Program-made: the position numbers and the translations under genes | The notes under the pieces: model-generated | Told to the model about the DNA's origin: nothing | Seen by the model: the letters and a program-made list of their open reading frames with translations, nothing else | The model's database searches: none | DNA from: Nanoperiomorbus sp963544155 | GTDB taxonomy: Bacteria; Patescibacteriota; Saccharimonadia; Saccharimonadales; Saccharimonadaceae | Length of the DNA stretch: 11,443 nt | Direction: 5' to 3' | Assembly: GCA_963544155.1 (NCBI GenBank) | Contig: CAUUDW010000016.1 | Location: forward strand, 1 to 11,443 | Shown: positions 1 to 6,129 of the stretch, piece by piece | How the letters are laid out: the number at the start of each line of letters is the position of its first letter | Position numbering within the stretch: position 1 is the stretch's first letter

Positions 1-89
1 ATCCAGTGCACGTGGTAGTTTATACGGTGCCAAGCCTGAGGAGACCACCTGTACTACTCGTGTGCCAGAGAGCTATGTGTATGGGGAAA

Positions 90-1547
90 TTACAGATTTT
101 GCTCTGAACTCAGACTGGTGCCGAGGAGTCCAGCTAGTGACCCTTGCAGCTTATCTAGCGTTATGGGATCGCTGGGGATGGTAACATTGGGTCGCTTGTC
201 CAGCCGCTCAACAGTCAGATCAAGCTGGTAGTCGGCAGTGATATTCTTCTGCTTATCAAACAGCTTAGTCTTGACATTATACTTAGCGATCTGGTGCTTA
301 CCGATTAGTGAACCCTTGACCCATAACTTGGCACTAAAGCCACTTTGCTTGATTGATTGTTTGGCGCTATTAATTGCCTTATCGCTACTGACCTTCTCAA
401 TCTCATTTGTCGATGCTCCGCCGCCACTAGTTGTCTTATCGCTACTGATCTTCTCAATCTCATTTGTCGATGCTCCGCCGCCACACTTAGTGCCTGCTGG
501 TCCGTCGATACACTTTTTAGCCGATTCCCCGTCGGAAGACTTACTGTCTGTCTGTGCTTCACCGAGACACTTGTGCAGTTCTTTGTATGTAGCCGTATCT
601 TCCAGTTTCTTGGCAACCTTCGCCCAGGCGTCAGCGTTCAGTGTCACCTGATAGATAGTGCTACCACCTTCGGTGCCGGCGTTTCTGATGTTGAGGAACT
701 TGCTCTCCATGAGAATCTTGATCATCTCCAGCTTAGCCTCACGCTTGCTGAGACTGGACATGAGCTTGTCGGAGCATTGAACGGATCGGTCAACTGAGAT
801 ATTGTCAAGCTTACTCAGATCCAGCTCAATCCACCGATTAACCAGGACATCCGCTATGGTCTTGATCAGACCTTGGAGCTGGCCGGACTGATCACTCGAC
901 ACATTGACCTTGACGTCAGGGCTATCTTCACTGATGCTTTGCTTGGAAGGCTGACTAGCCAGGTTCATATTGCCGGAGATAGCTTGGAAGTAACTATGGA
1001 CGAGGGTGTTGTCAAGCTTGACGTAGAGTTTGCCTTGGTTGGCGGCTAGATCAACTTCGCCCAGCTTCATGGTTTTACCCTTACCGGTGATGCTAATATT
1101 CGCCGTACCGCTACCCTGTTTCTTCTGCCCCAGCCAACCGGCTTCACCTTGTAGCTTGATGCTGCTCCAATCGAGCTCACCGGACGCAGCACTTGGCTGA
1201 GATGACTTGATCTCAACTGCGTATTTGACGGCACGATCAGACTGATCTGCATCAGCTTCCAGTGCCTCCCTGACGATCCGATCCGGGTTAGTCAAATGAA
1301 GAAAGGCTAAAGTCCCGCCGACTATCAGGATGAGAGCCAGGCTGATAGCCATGATAATCTTAACGGGCAATTTCTTAGATCGGCCGGTCGAGGGCTGAGC
1401 CGCCTGACCAAAAGGCGACGGCGTTGAACTACTTGCCTCTTTGGTCGTATTATCTGATGACATGAGTTGGCTGATCTGATCTTGCCGGTGGGCTGAGTCA
1501 CCAGCTGACGCCGAGACGGCGCCCTGATCCTGCTTATCGTTATCCAT
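90..1547 (-). CDS. Tandem-paralogue envelope protein A, single N-terminal TM, unknown function
   Basis: I do not recognise a named family. The 485-residue protein has a Ser/Thr/Gln-rich, probably disordered cytoplasmic N-terminus (1-58), a basic patch (RSKK), one hydrophobic helix (about 62-86) and a roughly 400-residue domain predicted outside the membrane. Cysteines C258, C327, C346 and C355 lie on the outer side. The first two match C291 and C360 of the upstream paralogue (1569-2981); the other two are unique to this copy. Residues 356-393 are two 19-residue repeats beginning GGGASTNEIEK. Shared landmarks with the paralogue are WLGQKKQGS, NRWIELD, YQVTLNADAW and KLWVKGSL. The ATG is chosen because the N-terminal MDNDKQDQ is identical in the paralogue and a -10 element ends 6 nt before it. 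A cell-surface or adhesin-like role is possible but not shown. Confidence 0.9.
   Translation of the reverse strand: MDNDKQDQGAVSASAGDSAHRQDQISQLMSSDNTTKEASSSTPSPFGQAAQPSTGRSKKLPVKIIMAISLALILIVGGTLAFLHLTNPDRIVREALEADADQSDRAVKYAVEIKSSQPSAASGELDWSSIKLQGEAGWLGQKKQGSGTANISITGKGKTMKLGEVDLAANQGKLYVKLDNTLVHSYFQAISGNMNLASQPSKQSISEDSPDVKVNVSSDQSGQLQGLIKTIADVLVNRWIELDLSKLDNISVDRSVQCSDKLMSSLSKREAKLEMIKILMESKFLNIRNAGTEGGSTIYQVTLNADAWAKVAKKLEDTATYKELHKCLGEAQTDSKSSDGESAKKCIDGPAGTKCGGGASTNEIEKISSDKTTSGGGASTNEIEKVSSDKAINSAKQSIKQSGFSAKLWVKGSLIGKHQIAKYNVKTKLFDKQKNITADYQLDLTVERLDKRPNVTIPSDPITLDKLQGSLAGLLGTSLSSEQNL
374..484. repeat. Two-copy in-frame 57-bp tandem repeat
   Basis: Two adjacent copies with a 57-bp period; cores at about 378-427 and 435-484 are nearly identical. 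On the minus strand each copy encodes 19 residues (GGGASTNEIEK[I/V]SSDK plus three variable residues), at residues 356-393 of the envelope protein. The period is a multiple of three, so gain or loss of a copy keeps the frame. The upstream paralogue has no equivalent, so the duplication arose after the two genes split. It looks like a hydrophilic linker. Confidence 0.9.
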
Positions 1548-1567
1548 GGTCTTAGTATAACATGCCC
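1523..1567 (-). repeat. 45-bp promoter/start-codon repeat, copy 1
   Basis: This stretch matches 2957-3001 with a constant offset of 1434 and one mismatch (position 1550 against 2984). It spans the extended -10, the 6-nt spacer and the first codons. The flanking coding sequence diverges quickly, so the promoter-start block is either the preserved core of a gene duplication or kept alike by gene conversion. Confidence 0.85.
1554..1562 (-). promoter_or_regulatory. Extended -10 promoter of envelope protein A, leaderless layout
   Basis: Read on the minus strand this is TGTTATACT (TG, one base, TATACT). Six bases separate it from the ATG at 1547, placing the expected transcription start at or next to the start codon. 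No Shine-Dalgarno sequence fits. The element begins only 7 bp past the stop codon of the upstream paralogue, so this gene has its own promoter. Confidence 0.75.
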
Positions 1568-1568
1568 G

Positions 1569-2981
1569 CTACTTCGTTTGAGTAGCCTCATCTATCTGAT
1601 CCAGTGCCTGATCTAAAGTTGTAGACTTACCGGGGCTGGTGACCTTAGGCTTTTCAGCTAGCTGCTCAATAGTCAGATTGAGCTCGCCGGCACCCTTGTC
1701 ACCCGGTAGCCTGAATGGTTTCGTCTTGACATTATACTTAGTGATCTGAGGTTTCGACAGCAGCGAGCTCTTAACCCATAGCTTGATGGTCGGGTCGCTC
1801 AAGCTCAGAATCTTCTTCACCTTACTTACAGCTGAAGTGCTATCGATTTTGAGCTGATCGGTTAACTTCGGCGATATCCCCAGTCCTTTATATTCGTACG
1901 CACACTTATGAAAGCTCCGGAAGGAGTCAAGATTAGCGAGCTGCTTGGCAGTATCCGCCCAGGCGTCCGGGTTAAGCTTGACTTGATAGATGGTGACATC
2001 TTTATCCTTACCCGCCACTGTGATATCTAAGAGTTTGCTTTTCATGATGGCTTTGATCAGCTCTGAGCCGGCTTGAGGTTGAGCGAGGTCGGCTATGAGC
2101 CTGCTTTTACACCTGTTGTTACGGTCGAGTTTGTCCGGATCGACCTTGATCCACCGGTCAGACATAATTTTGATGTTAGCTAGGAGTTCCTTGCGATACT
2201 GGATAAGATTGGCAACATGCCTCTGCTTGACGCTGGAGTCGGTGCTGCCGAATCTCTGTTTGATTTGATCATCTTTCATGATGAAGCCGTGGGTCAGTCG
2301 GTAATAGTTCTTAAGCAGGTTATCGCCTGTCCTGAAGTAGATCTTGCCTTGACCATCACTGGTCAGGTCAAACTTACCCAGCTTTACCATGTATCCATTT
2401 TGGTCACTAAGGTCAATGTTAGGCATCCTATCCCCTCGGTACTTCTGTCCAAGCGGGATTACTTTTTTGCCTCTAAATGCAGCGTAGTCATTGTATGCTA
2501 CGACGATATCAGCCGTGACGCTACCCTGCTTTTTCTGTCCGAGCCAGTTAATCTTACCCTCTAATATGGCGCCTTCTACATACACTATGGCATCATCTGC
2601 GGTTAAGAAGGTGTATTTATCTTTTTCGCTACTCGGTCTAGGTGTACTCGTTATTCTATATTTGAAGGTTTGGTCGGTCCGGGTAACATTGATGAGTGCC
2701 TCTTGGATGATTTGACGAGGGCTGCTCAGGCGGAAGAAAGCTACGATGCCGCCGACTATCAGGATGAGAGCGAGGCTGATGGCGATGATAATCTTAACAG
2801 GCGATTTCTTGGGCTTAGTCGTCGACGATGAGGCGAATGGCGATGAGACCGGGTTGGCTACGTCAGCTGTCTCGCCTGACTGAAAGGGCTGAGGCTGATA
2901 GCCCAGATCATTACTGTCGATGTTATCGGATTGACCGGGCGACGCTAGGATTGCCTCCTGATCCTGCTTATCGTTATCCAT
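1569..2981 (-). CDS. Tandem-paralogue envelope protein B, single N-terminal TM, unknown function
   Basis: A 470-residue paralogue of the following gene (90-1547), about 1.43 kb away on the same strand. The layout is the same: disordered N-terminus (1-57) starting MDNDKQDQ, basic KPKK, one hydrophobic helix (about 62-85) and a long outer domain. Shared blocks are NWLGQKKQGS (145-154), SDRWIKVD (274-281), YQVKLNPDAW (332-341), FHKC (357-360) and LWVKSSL (401-407). Only two cysteines remain, C291 and C360, both conserved in the paralogue and so candidates for a disulfide. It lacks the 19-residue repeats and extra Cys pair of its partner, but has an insertion (roughly 165-195) between NWLGQKKQGS and the following Lys-Leu-Gly block. 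I cannot name its function. Confidence 0.9.
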   Translation of the reverse strand: MDNDKQDQEAILASPGQSDNIDSNDLGYQPQPFQSGETADVANPVSSPFASSSTTKPKKSPVKIIIAISLALILIVGGIVAFFRLSSPRQIIQEALINVTRTDQTFKYRITSTPRPSSEKDKYTFLTADDAIVYVEGAILEGKINWLGQKKQGSVTADIVVAYNDYAAFRGKKVIPLGQKYRGDRMPNIDLSDQNGYMVKLGKFDLTSDGQGKIYFRTGDNLLKNYYRLTHGFIMKDDQIKQRFGSTDSSVKQRHVANLIQYRKELLANIKIMSDRWIKVDPDKLDRNNRCKSRLIADLAQPQAGSELIKAIMKSKLLDITVAGKDKDVTIYQVKLNPDAWADTAKQLANLDSFRSFHKCAYEYKGLGISPKLTDQLKIDSTSAVSKVKKILSLSDPTIKLWVKSSLLSKPQITKYNVKTKPFRLPGDKGAGELNLTIEQLAEKPKVTSPGKSTTLDQALDQIDEATQTK

Positions 2982-3001
2982 GGCCTTAGTATAACATGCC
3001 C
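2957..3001 (-). repeat. 45-bp promoter/start-codon repeat, copy 2
   Basis: Partner of 1523-1567, with one mismatch in 45 bases; it covers the promoter and first codons of envelope protein B. Confidence 0.85.
2988..2996 (-). promoter_or_regulatory. Extended -10 promoter of envelope protein B, leaderless layout
   Basis: Minus-strand TGTTATACT, identical to the paralogue's element, with a 6-nt spacer to the ATG at 2981 and no Shine-Dalgarno sequence. It is part of a short divergent region shared with the plus-strand gene at 3054. Confidence 0.75.
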
Positions 3002-3045
3002 CTTAGCGTCAGAGTGCGGAGTTTTGCCGGTCGGAGAAAAGAAGC

Positions 3046-3051
3046 TAAAAT
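3046..3051 (+). promoter_or_regulatory. Candidate -10 (TAAAAT) for the small acidic protein
   Basis: TAAAAT ends 2 nt before ATG 3054 and 5 nt before ATG 3057. With the usual distance to a transcription start, 3057 fits a leaderless start better than 3054. There is no extended TG, so this call is weaker than the others. Confidence 0.4.
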
Positions 3052-3053
3052 AG

Positions 3054-3371
3054 ATGATGTTAAATCATTGCGGTAGAGATATGGAGACTGATGACGAGGT
3101 AAATGAACAGCCGGATGCGGCGGAAATCCGACGTCGCTTGATGGCGGCAGATGAAGCTGAGGCGCAGCGGATCATTCAATATATGATTGACTGCCCGGCG
3201 GAGGACTGGTTTGAGGTCGGCTTTGCTGTTGATGACGATATGAATTATCCACATCGAGAGCTGATCAAGAAGTATCGGAATGATATTTTCGGCTCAGCCG
3301 CCATAGCCGTGGCTGACAATGATGGGTTGACTCGGTCGCCGAACGATGACGAAGATATGATGGATGAATAA
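3054..3371 (+). CDS. Small acidic hypothetical protein
   Basis: A 105-codon frame with no family I recognise. The product is strongly acidic with no signal peptide or membrane segment, so it is probably cytosolic. Residues 20-50 (AAEIRRRLMAADEAEAQRIIQYMIDC) look helical; the tail ends in an Asp/Glu/Met-rich stretch. The start is uncertain. Tandem ATGs at 3054 and 3057 sit just behind a possible -10 (TAAAAT), which favours 3057; a third ATG at 3081 (METDDEV) begins the clearly acidic part and could be the true start. It diverges from envelope protein B and is followed immediately by a hairpin region at 3369-3428. Confidence 0.6.
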   Translation: MMLNHCGRDMETDDEVNEQPDAAEIRRRLMAADEAEAQRIIQYMIDCPAEDWFEVGFAVDDDMNYPHRELIKKYRNDIFGSAAIAVADNDGLTRSPNDDEDMMDE

Positions 3372-3400
3372 AAAGCCCCGCCTTCCGCAAGAGGCGGTGG
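3369..3400 (-). terminator. Hairpin with U-tract on the minus strand
   Basis: CCGCCT (3378-3383) pairs with AGGCGG (3392-3397), and two more C-G pairs can form outside a one-base bulge. Read on the minus strand, the stem is followed by CTTTTT, the form of an intrinsic terminator. Read on the plus strand there is no T-run, so it is a poor terminator for the small acidic gene that ends at 3371. No minus-strand gene lies upstream of it. Confidence 0.5.
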
Positions 3401-3403
3401 TGT

Positions 3404-3428
3404 AGCACGAGATTACCCCTTCCGTGCT
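3404..3428. repeat. Inverted repeat AGCACG/CGTGCT
   Basis: A six-base perfect stem with a 13-nt loop, next to the terminator-like hairpin at 3369-3400 and upstream of the promoter at 3469. Neither strand has a T-run after it. It may be the 5' hairpin of a short minus-strand RNA, or simply intergenic structure. Confidence 0.45.
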
Positions 3429-3468
3429 CATCCGGAATATCCCGTCATGTCAGTCATGACCAAAGCAG

Positions 3469-3477
3469 TGCTATAAT
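3469..3477 (+). promoter_or_regulatory. Extended -10 promoter of the two-TM protein, leaderless layout
   Basis: TGCTATAAT, a perfect extended -10, followed by 6 nt and the ATG at 3484. No Shine-Dalgarno sequence is present and none would fit. There is no convincing -35, which is typical for an extended -10 promoter. Confidence 0.8.
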
Positions 3478-3483
3478 CTGCTT

Positions 3484-3873
3484 ATGGATAGAGAGATTTT
3501 ACGTCACCGGGAATTCATGCAGACTAAGCTGGAGAGACTGGCTAGCGAACGTCGGGGTAAGCAACAAGCCGAGCAGCTTTGGCTACTGTGGCGCTACCAT
3601 CACTACCAAGTGCAGAACTTTCAGCACGAGCGCCAGATCCATCTGCTGGTCACGATTACCTTTGGCCTGATCATGCTGGGCGGCTGGGCGGGTCTGCTGG
3701 GCTGGCTGGTGGCCACCGGCGGCTCATTTGATACGGTGACTTGGCTAATCATTGCCCTAGTGACCATTCTGACGATCTTAGAGGGGGCATACCTGGGCTA
3801 CTACTATCGGCTGGAGAATCGCATCCAGCTGCTCTACCGGCTAGACGATCAGATCTACCGAGCTTTGTCGTGA
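3484..3873 (+). CDS. Small two-helix membrane protein, conserved-hypothetical type
   Basis: This 129-residue protein has a charged, helical N-terminal half (1-52, rich in Arg, Gln, Glu and His) that could form a coiled coil. Two hydrophobic helices follow (about 54-76 and 83-107), then a short amphipathic tail with YYYRLENRIQLLYRLDDQIY. From memory, this plan (HERQIHLL, two helices, then a tyrosine run and LEN) resembles small uncharacterised membrane proteins found in Firmicutes and Saccharibacteria, but I cannot name a domain. The start is fixed by a perfect extended -10 ending 6 nt upstream. Its stop lies 31 nt before the PF06541-like gene, so the two may be partly co-transcribed. Both ends are predicted on the same side of the membrane. 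Confidence 0.85.
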   Translation: MDREILRHREFMQTKLERLASERRGKQQAEQLWLLWRYHHYQVQNFQHERQIHLLVTITFGLIMLGGWAGLLGWLVATGGSFDTVTWLIIALVTILTILEGAYLGYYYRLENRIQLLYRLDDQIYRALS

Positions 3874-3878
3874 CGATG

Positions 3879-3887
3879 TGTTAAGAT
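3879..3887 (+). promoter_or_regulatory. Candidate extended -10 upstream of the PF06541-like gene
   Basis: TGTTAAGAT, followed by 17 nt to the ATG at 3905. This predicts a leader of about 10 nt containing AGGG 6 nt before the ATG, a weak Shine-Dalgarno candidate. It lies just past the previous gene's stop codon, so read-through transcription is also possible. Confidence 0.45.
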
Positions 3888-3904
3888 AAAGGCTAGGGTA
3901 AATT

Positions 3905-4633
3905 ATGATATTCCGAGTAGCTGACGACAGACTAAGTACAGCCAACCGACCTCGGCCTCGTCTGATCAGGCTAATCGAGACTGACTATAGCGATGACTGG
4001 CGCCGGCTGATTTTCTGGCGTAATGCTTTCCTGATCTACTGGATATTCTCGCTGATCGGTCATGTCTTGGAGCTGATCTGGGTTAATCTGCCCTTGCTGA
4101 CCAATCAGCCGCCGATCAATGTACTGCCGACCTTTGTCTTAGCGGCACCTTATGGCTTCGGAGCGTTGGCACTGATCTGGGTGATCTATCCTCTAATCAA
4201 AGAGAACCGAATCAATGCTCCGACCGTATTTGTCTTGAGCTGTATCCTGGGCGGAGTGATTGAATTTATCTGTGCAGCGACCATCGTGGCGGTGACACCG
4301 GATCATACCAATTATTACTGGGACTATAGTGATCAGCCATTTAACCTGTTTGGCTTTATTTGCCTCAAGAACTGCCTGGCTTTCGGTGTGGCATCAGTGC
4401 CGGGAGTTTATTGGGGCTTTCCCCTGGTCAATAATCTGATCAACTGGCTGGACAAGCATTGGCGTCAGGTACTGAATGTCGGTACGGTGGGGCTATTTAC
4501 CGTCTATATGGCTATCCAGGTGATGGTGATGAGTGGTCACCCGCCGGCCAAAGTCTTTCACCTGCCCCGTCCGTATTTTGACATAGCCGGTGTCTGTAAG
4601 AACCAGCCGACTTGCCCGCCGCCCCACAAATAG
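3905..4633 (+). CDS. CmpB-like multi-pass membrane protein (PF06541-type, 'putative ABC transporter permease')
   Basis: The 242-residue protein has about five to six hydrophobic helices (near 36-55, 76-97, 104-126, 145-172 and 190-206). It carries the signature of the PF06541 family: PYGFGAL (80-86), then a WDYSDQPFNLFG block (139-150) and ICLKN soon after. Database names call this family a putative ABC transporter permease, but no ATP-binding partner is present here and transport is unproven. The first 35 residues are basic and acidic cytoplasmic sequence; the tail is Pro/Cys-rich. It follows the two-helix membrane protein on the same strand and precedes the broken glycosylase gene. The family call is from motif memory; helix positions are estimates. 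Confidence 0.8.
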   Translation: MIFRVADDRLSTANRPRPRLIRLIETDYSDDWRRLIFWRNAFLIYWIFSLIGHVLELIWVNLPLLTNQPPINVLPTFVLAAPYGFGALALIWVIYPLIKENRINAPTVFVLSCILGGVIEFICAATIVAVTPDHTNYYWDYSDQPFNLFGFICLKNCLAFGVASVPGVYWGFPLVNNLINWLDKHWRQVLNVGTVGLFTVYMAIQVMVMSGHPPAKVFHLPRPYFDIAGVCKNQPTCPPPHK

Positions 4634-4669
4634 GTAGTATTTTAGCCGGCTTTGGTGCATAGTAATAGT

Positions 4670-5260
4670 ATGAAGAACGATGCTAAGCCTCTACTATATG
4701 ATCAGATCGTGGCTGATCCGATGAATGCCGACTATACTGACTGGGGATGGTAGCCGGTCTACTCGGCTTCGCCCCATTCACGGATAGTCATAGTCGGGCA
4801 AGCGCCGGGGCGAGTCGCCCAAGAGACGGGCAAGCCCTGGAATGATATCAGCGGACAAAATCTCCGCCAGTGGCTGGATGTGACGGAAGAGCAATTTTAT
4901 GACCCCGAGCTATTTGCCTTGATCCCGATGGACTTTTATTATCCGGGCAAGGGCAAGCACGGTGACTTGCCGCCTCGACGGGAGTTTGCCGAGAAGTGGC
5001 ACTCTCGCCTGCTCGACCGGATGACCGGGGTGAAGCTGACAATCTTAGTCGGGGCGTATGCTCAGAAGTTCTACCTGGCAGGACAAGCCAAGCGAGACTT
5101 GACTGAGACGGTAGCGAGCTACAGCGAATATCTGCCCAAGTATTTTCCGCTGGTTCACCCCTCACCACTTAACTTTCGTTGGCGCAAGCGCAATCCTTGG
5201 TTTGCCGGTGAGGTAATCCCGGCTCTGCAACGAGTGGTGCAGGAAGTACTGGCTGACTAG
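4670..5260 (+). pseudogene. Uracil-DNA glycosylase family gene interrupted by an in-frame TAG
   Basis: The frame from ATG 4670 to the stop at 5258-5260 holds 196 codons and is open except for TAG at codon 28 (4751-4753). The product would remove uracil from DNA in base-excision repair. After the stop the sequence is fully UDG-like: GQAPG (43-47, the water-activating/uracil-binding loop), ETGKPWND, FYDPELFALIPMDFYYPGKG, GDLPPRREFA, LVGAYAQKFYL, and HPSP (163-166) with NPWF, the DNA-binding end. Codons 1-27 (MKNDAKPLLYDQIVADPMNADYTDWGW) read like the normal lead-in, and the block after the stop (PVYSASPHSRIVIVGQAPG) continues it in frame. A single change from CAG or GAG would explain the TAG. 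The next in-frame start, GTG 4880, falls after GQAPG, so restart there would give an inactive protein. TAG ends several other genes here, so it is not recoded. A sequencing error or suppression cannot be excluded. Confidence 0.8.
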
Positions 5261-5276
5261 ATATCTGCTTATCTTT

Positions 5277-5302
5277 AGGGGCAGGTCAACCTCCGCCCTT
5301 TT
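5277..5302 (+). terminator. Intrinsic terminator after the glycosylase gene
   Basis: GGGC pairs with GCCC and, inside it, AGGT pairs with ACCT around a two-base loop (with a CC bulge). The stem is followed directly by TTTT. It starts 17 nt past the stop codon at 5260 and fits a plus-strand terminator with a short U-run. Confidence 0.6.
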
Positions 5303-5303
5303 G

Positions 5304-5332
5304 AACAAGCCACCCATCGACGACGGCTTGTT
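5304..5332. repeat. 8-bp inverted repeat between convergent genes
   Basis: AACAAGCC (5304-5311) and GGCTTGTT (5325-5332) form a perfect stem with a 13-nt loop. It lies between the plus-strand glycosylase gene and the minus-strand dCTP deaminase gene that ends at 5347. Neither side has a clean T-run, so it may be a weak backup terminator for either strand. Confidence 0.5.
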
Positions 5333-5346
5333 GCTTAGAGTTTCAT

Positions 5347-6099
5347 TTACATTAGTCCGTCGCTCAGCCCGGTGACCGGCGGTGGTAGCTTGACCGGTGA
5401 AGCATAAGCTCTGGGCAGCATCATCCACGGTCGCCAAGCCCGCTTGACGGCGGCCAGGTCATCGCTGATATTCGACTGATAATTACCGGACGCCCGAGCG
5501 TACTCGGTAGCGACCGGACCGGTGGCGCTAAAGACTATCTGGGCTATACGATAGCCGATCGGTAGGACGACATAGCTGTACTCATTTAGATTATGAATCT
5601 CCATCGTCCAGCGGTTGATGTATCCCGGGTCACCCCAACCGGCGCAATAGCAGGCGCTGATGCCGATGCGCCCGGTAGTGCTGCGAGCTTGCATACTGGT
5701 GGTACCCGGCGGCAGGATGCCGATGAACTCGTGGGTGTGCGCCAAGATTCGCTCATTTGGGTGGAGGACGATGACCGGATGAGCGTCGTCGATACCGGCC
5801 AGCGTATCGATATTAGCTACTTCCGGTCGGCTAATCTTGCGCCGAGCCTCACACCAGGGCTTGGCGGTCAAATAATCGCCGAAGTACTGCCGAGTACTGG
5901 CTTGGTCAAAGGGGTTGAACAGCTCATCTTGCCGGCTGCCACCGGCTCGGTAAAAATAATATCCCAGTGTGACGTCGATACTACTGCCGTTGATCTGGGC
6001 CGGCGCCGGGTCGCAAACGATATGACCCTGCTCCAGTCCGGTGATGATCTCGGTGTCACTGTAGACACCGGTCGGTTGATGTTGGGGTTGGCTAGTCAT
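5347..6099 (-). CDS. dcd: dCTP deaminase / dUTPase superfamily protein
   Basis: Predicted to deaminate dCTP to dUTP (possibly on to dUMP if bifunctional), supplying dTMP synthesis. The 250 residues carry the family landmarks in order: SSIDVTLG (39-46), HPNERILAHTHEFIGIP-like strand (113-130), MQARSTTGRIG (136-146, phosphate-binding Ser/Arg), AGWGDPGYINRWTMEI (153-168, with E167 in the position of the catalytic Glu), LPIGYRIAQIVF (179-190) and a C-terminal GNYQ nucleotide-closing motif (205-208). It is longer than E. coli Dcd (193): the extra length lies in residues 51-108 and a roughly 30-residue tail. The start is supported by a perfect extended -10 ending 9 nt upstream. It follows the metallophosphoesterase by 30 nt but has its own promoter. 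Deaminase versus dUTPase activity cannot be settled by eye. Confidence 0.88.
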   Translation of the reverse strand: MTSQPQHQPTGVYSDTEIITGLEQGHIVCDPAPAQINGSSIDVTLGYYFYRAGGSRQDELFNPFDQASTRQYFGDYLTAKPWCEARRKISRPEVANIDTLAGIDDAHPVIVLHPNERILAHTHEFIGILPPGTTSMQARSTTGRIGISACYCAGWGDPGYINRWTMEIHNLNEYSYVVLPIGYRIAQIVFSATGPVATEYARASGNYQSNISDDLAAVKRAWRPWMMLPRAYASPVKLPPPVTGLSDGLM

Positions 6100-6108
6100 G
6101 GTCAGGCT

Positions 6109-6117
6109 ATTATAGCA
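6109..6117 (-). promoter_or_regulatory. Extended -10 promoter of the dCTP deaminase gene, leaderless layout
   Basis: Minus-strand TGCTATAAT, a perfect extended -10, with 9 nt to the ATG at 6099 and no Shine-Dalgarno sequence. It sits in the 30-nt gap after the metallophosphoesterase stop codon. Confidence 0.8.
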
Positions 6118-6129
6118 GAGACGGGCTAC

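Noticed and set aside
2..184. Open plus-strand frame entering from the left edge (ends TAA 182-184), with a plausible-looking stretch TTCTTRVPESYVYGEITDF
   Set aside because: It would overlap the well-supported minus-strand envelope gene tail-to-tail by about 95 nt, has no visible start, and 60 open codons can arise by chance. Sequence to the left of the window would decide.
238..797. Plus-strand frames of 137 and 146 residues opposite envelope protein A
   Set aside because: They are antisense shadows; their apparent internal repeats only mirror the 57-bp tandem repeat of the real gene.
3444..3458. GTCATG direct repeats upstream of the two-TM gene, also seen at 6863-6875 upstream of tmk, as a shared regulator site
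   Set aside because: The repeats are short, spaced 9 and 7 bases apart, and lie at different distances (13 and 6 nt) from their -10 elements; this is too inconsistent for a common operator.
4751..4753. Reassignment of TAG to an amino acid
   Set aside because: TAG ends thymidylate kinase, the PF06541-like gene, envelope protein B and the candidate toxin, so it is an ordinary stop in this genome.
4880..5260. Shorter glycosylase gene starting at GTG 4880
   Set aside because: It would lack the GQAPG catalytic loop, and the upstream in-frame sequence from 4754 is clearly part of the same domain.
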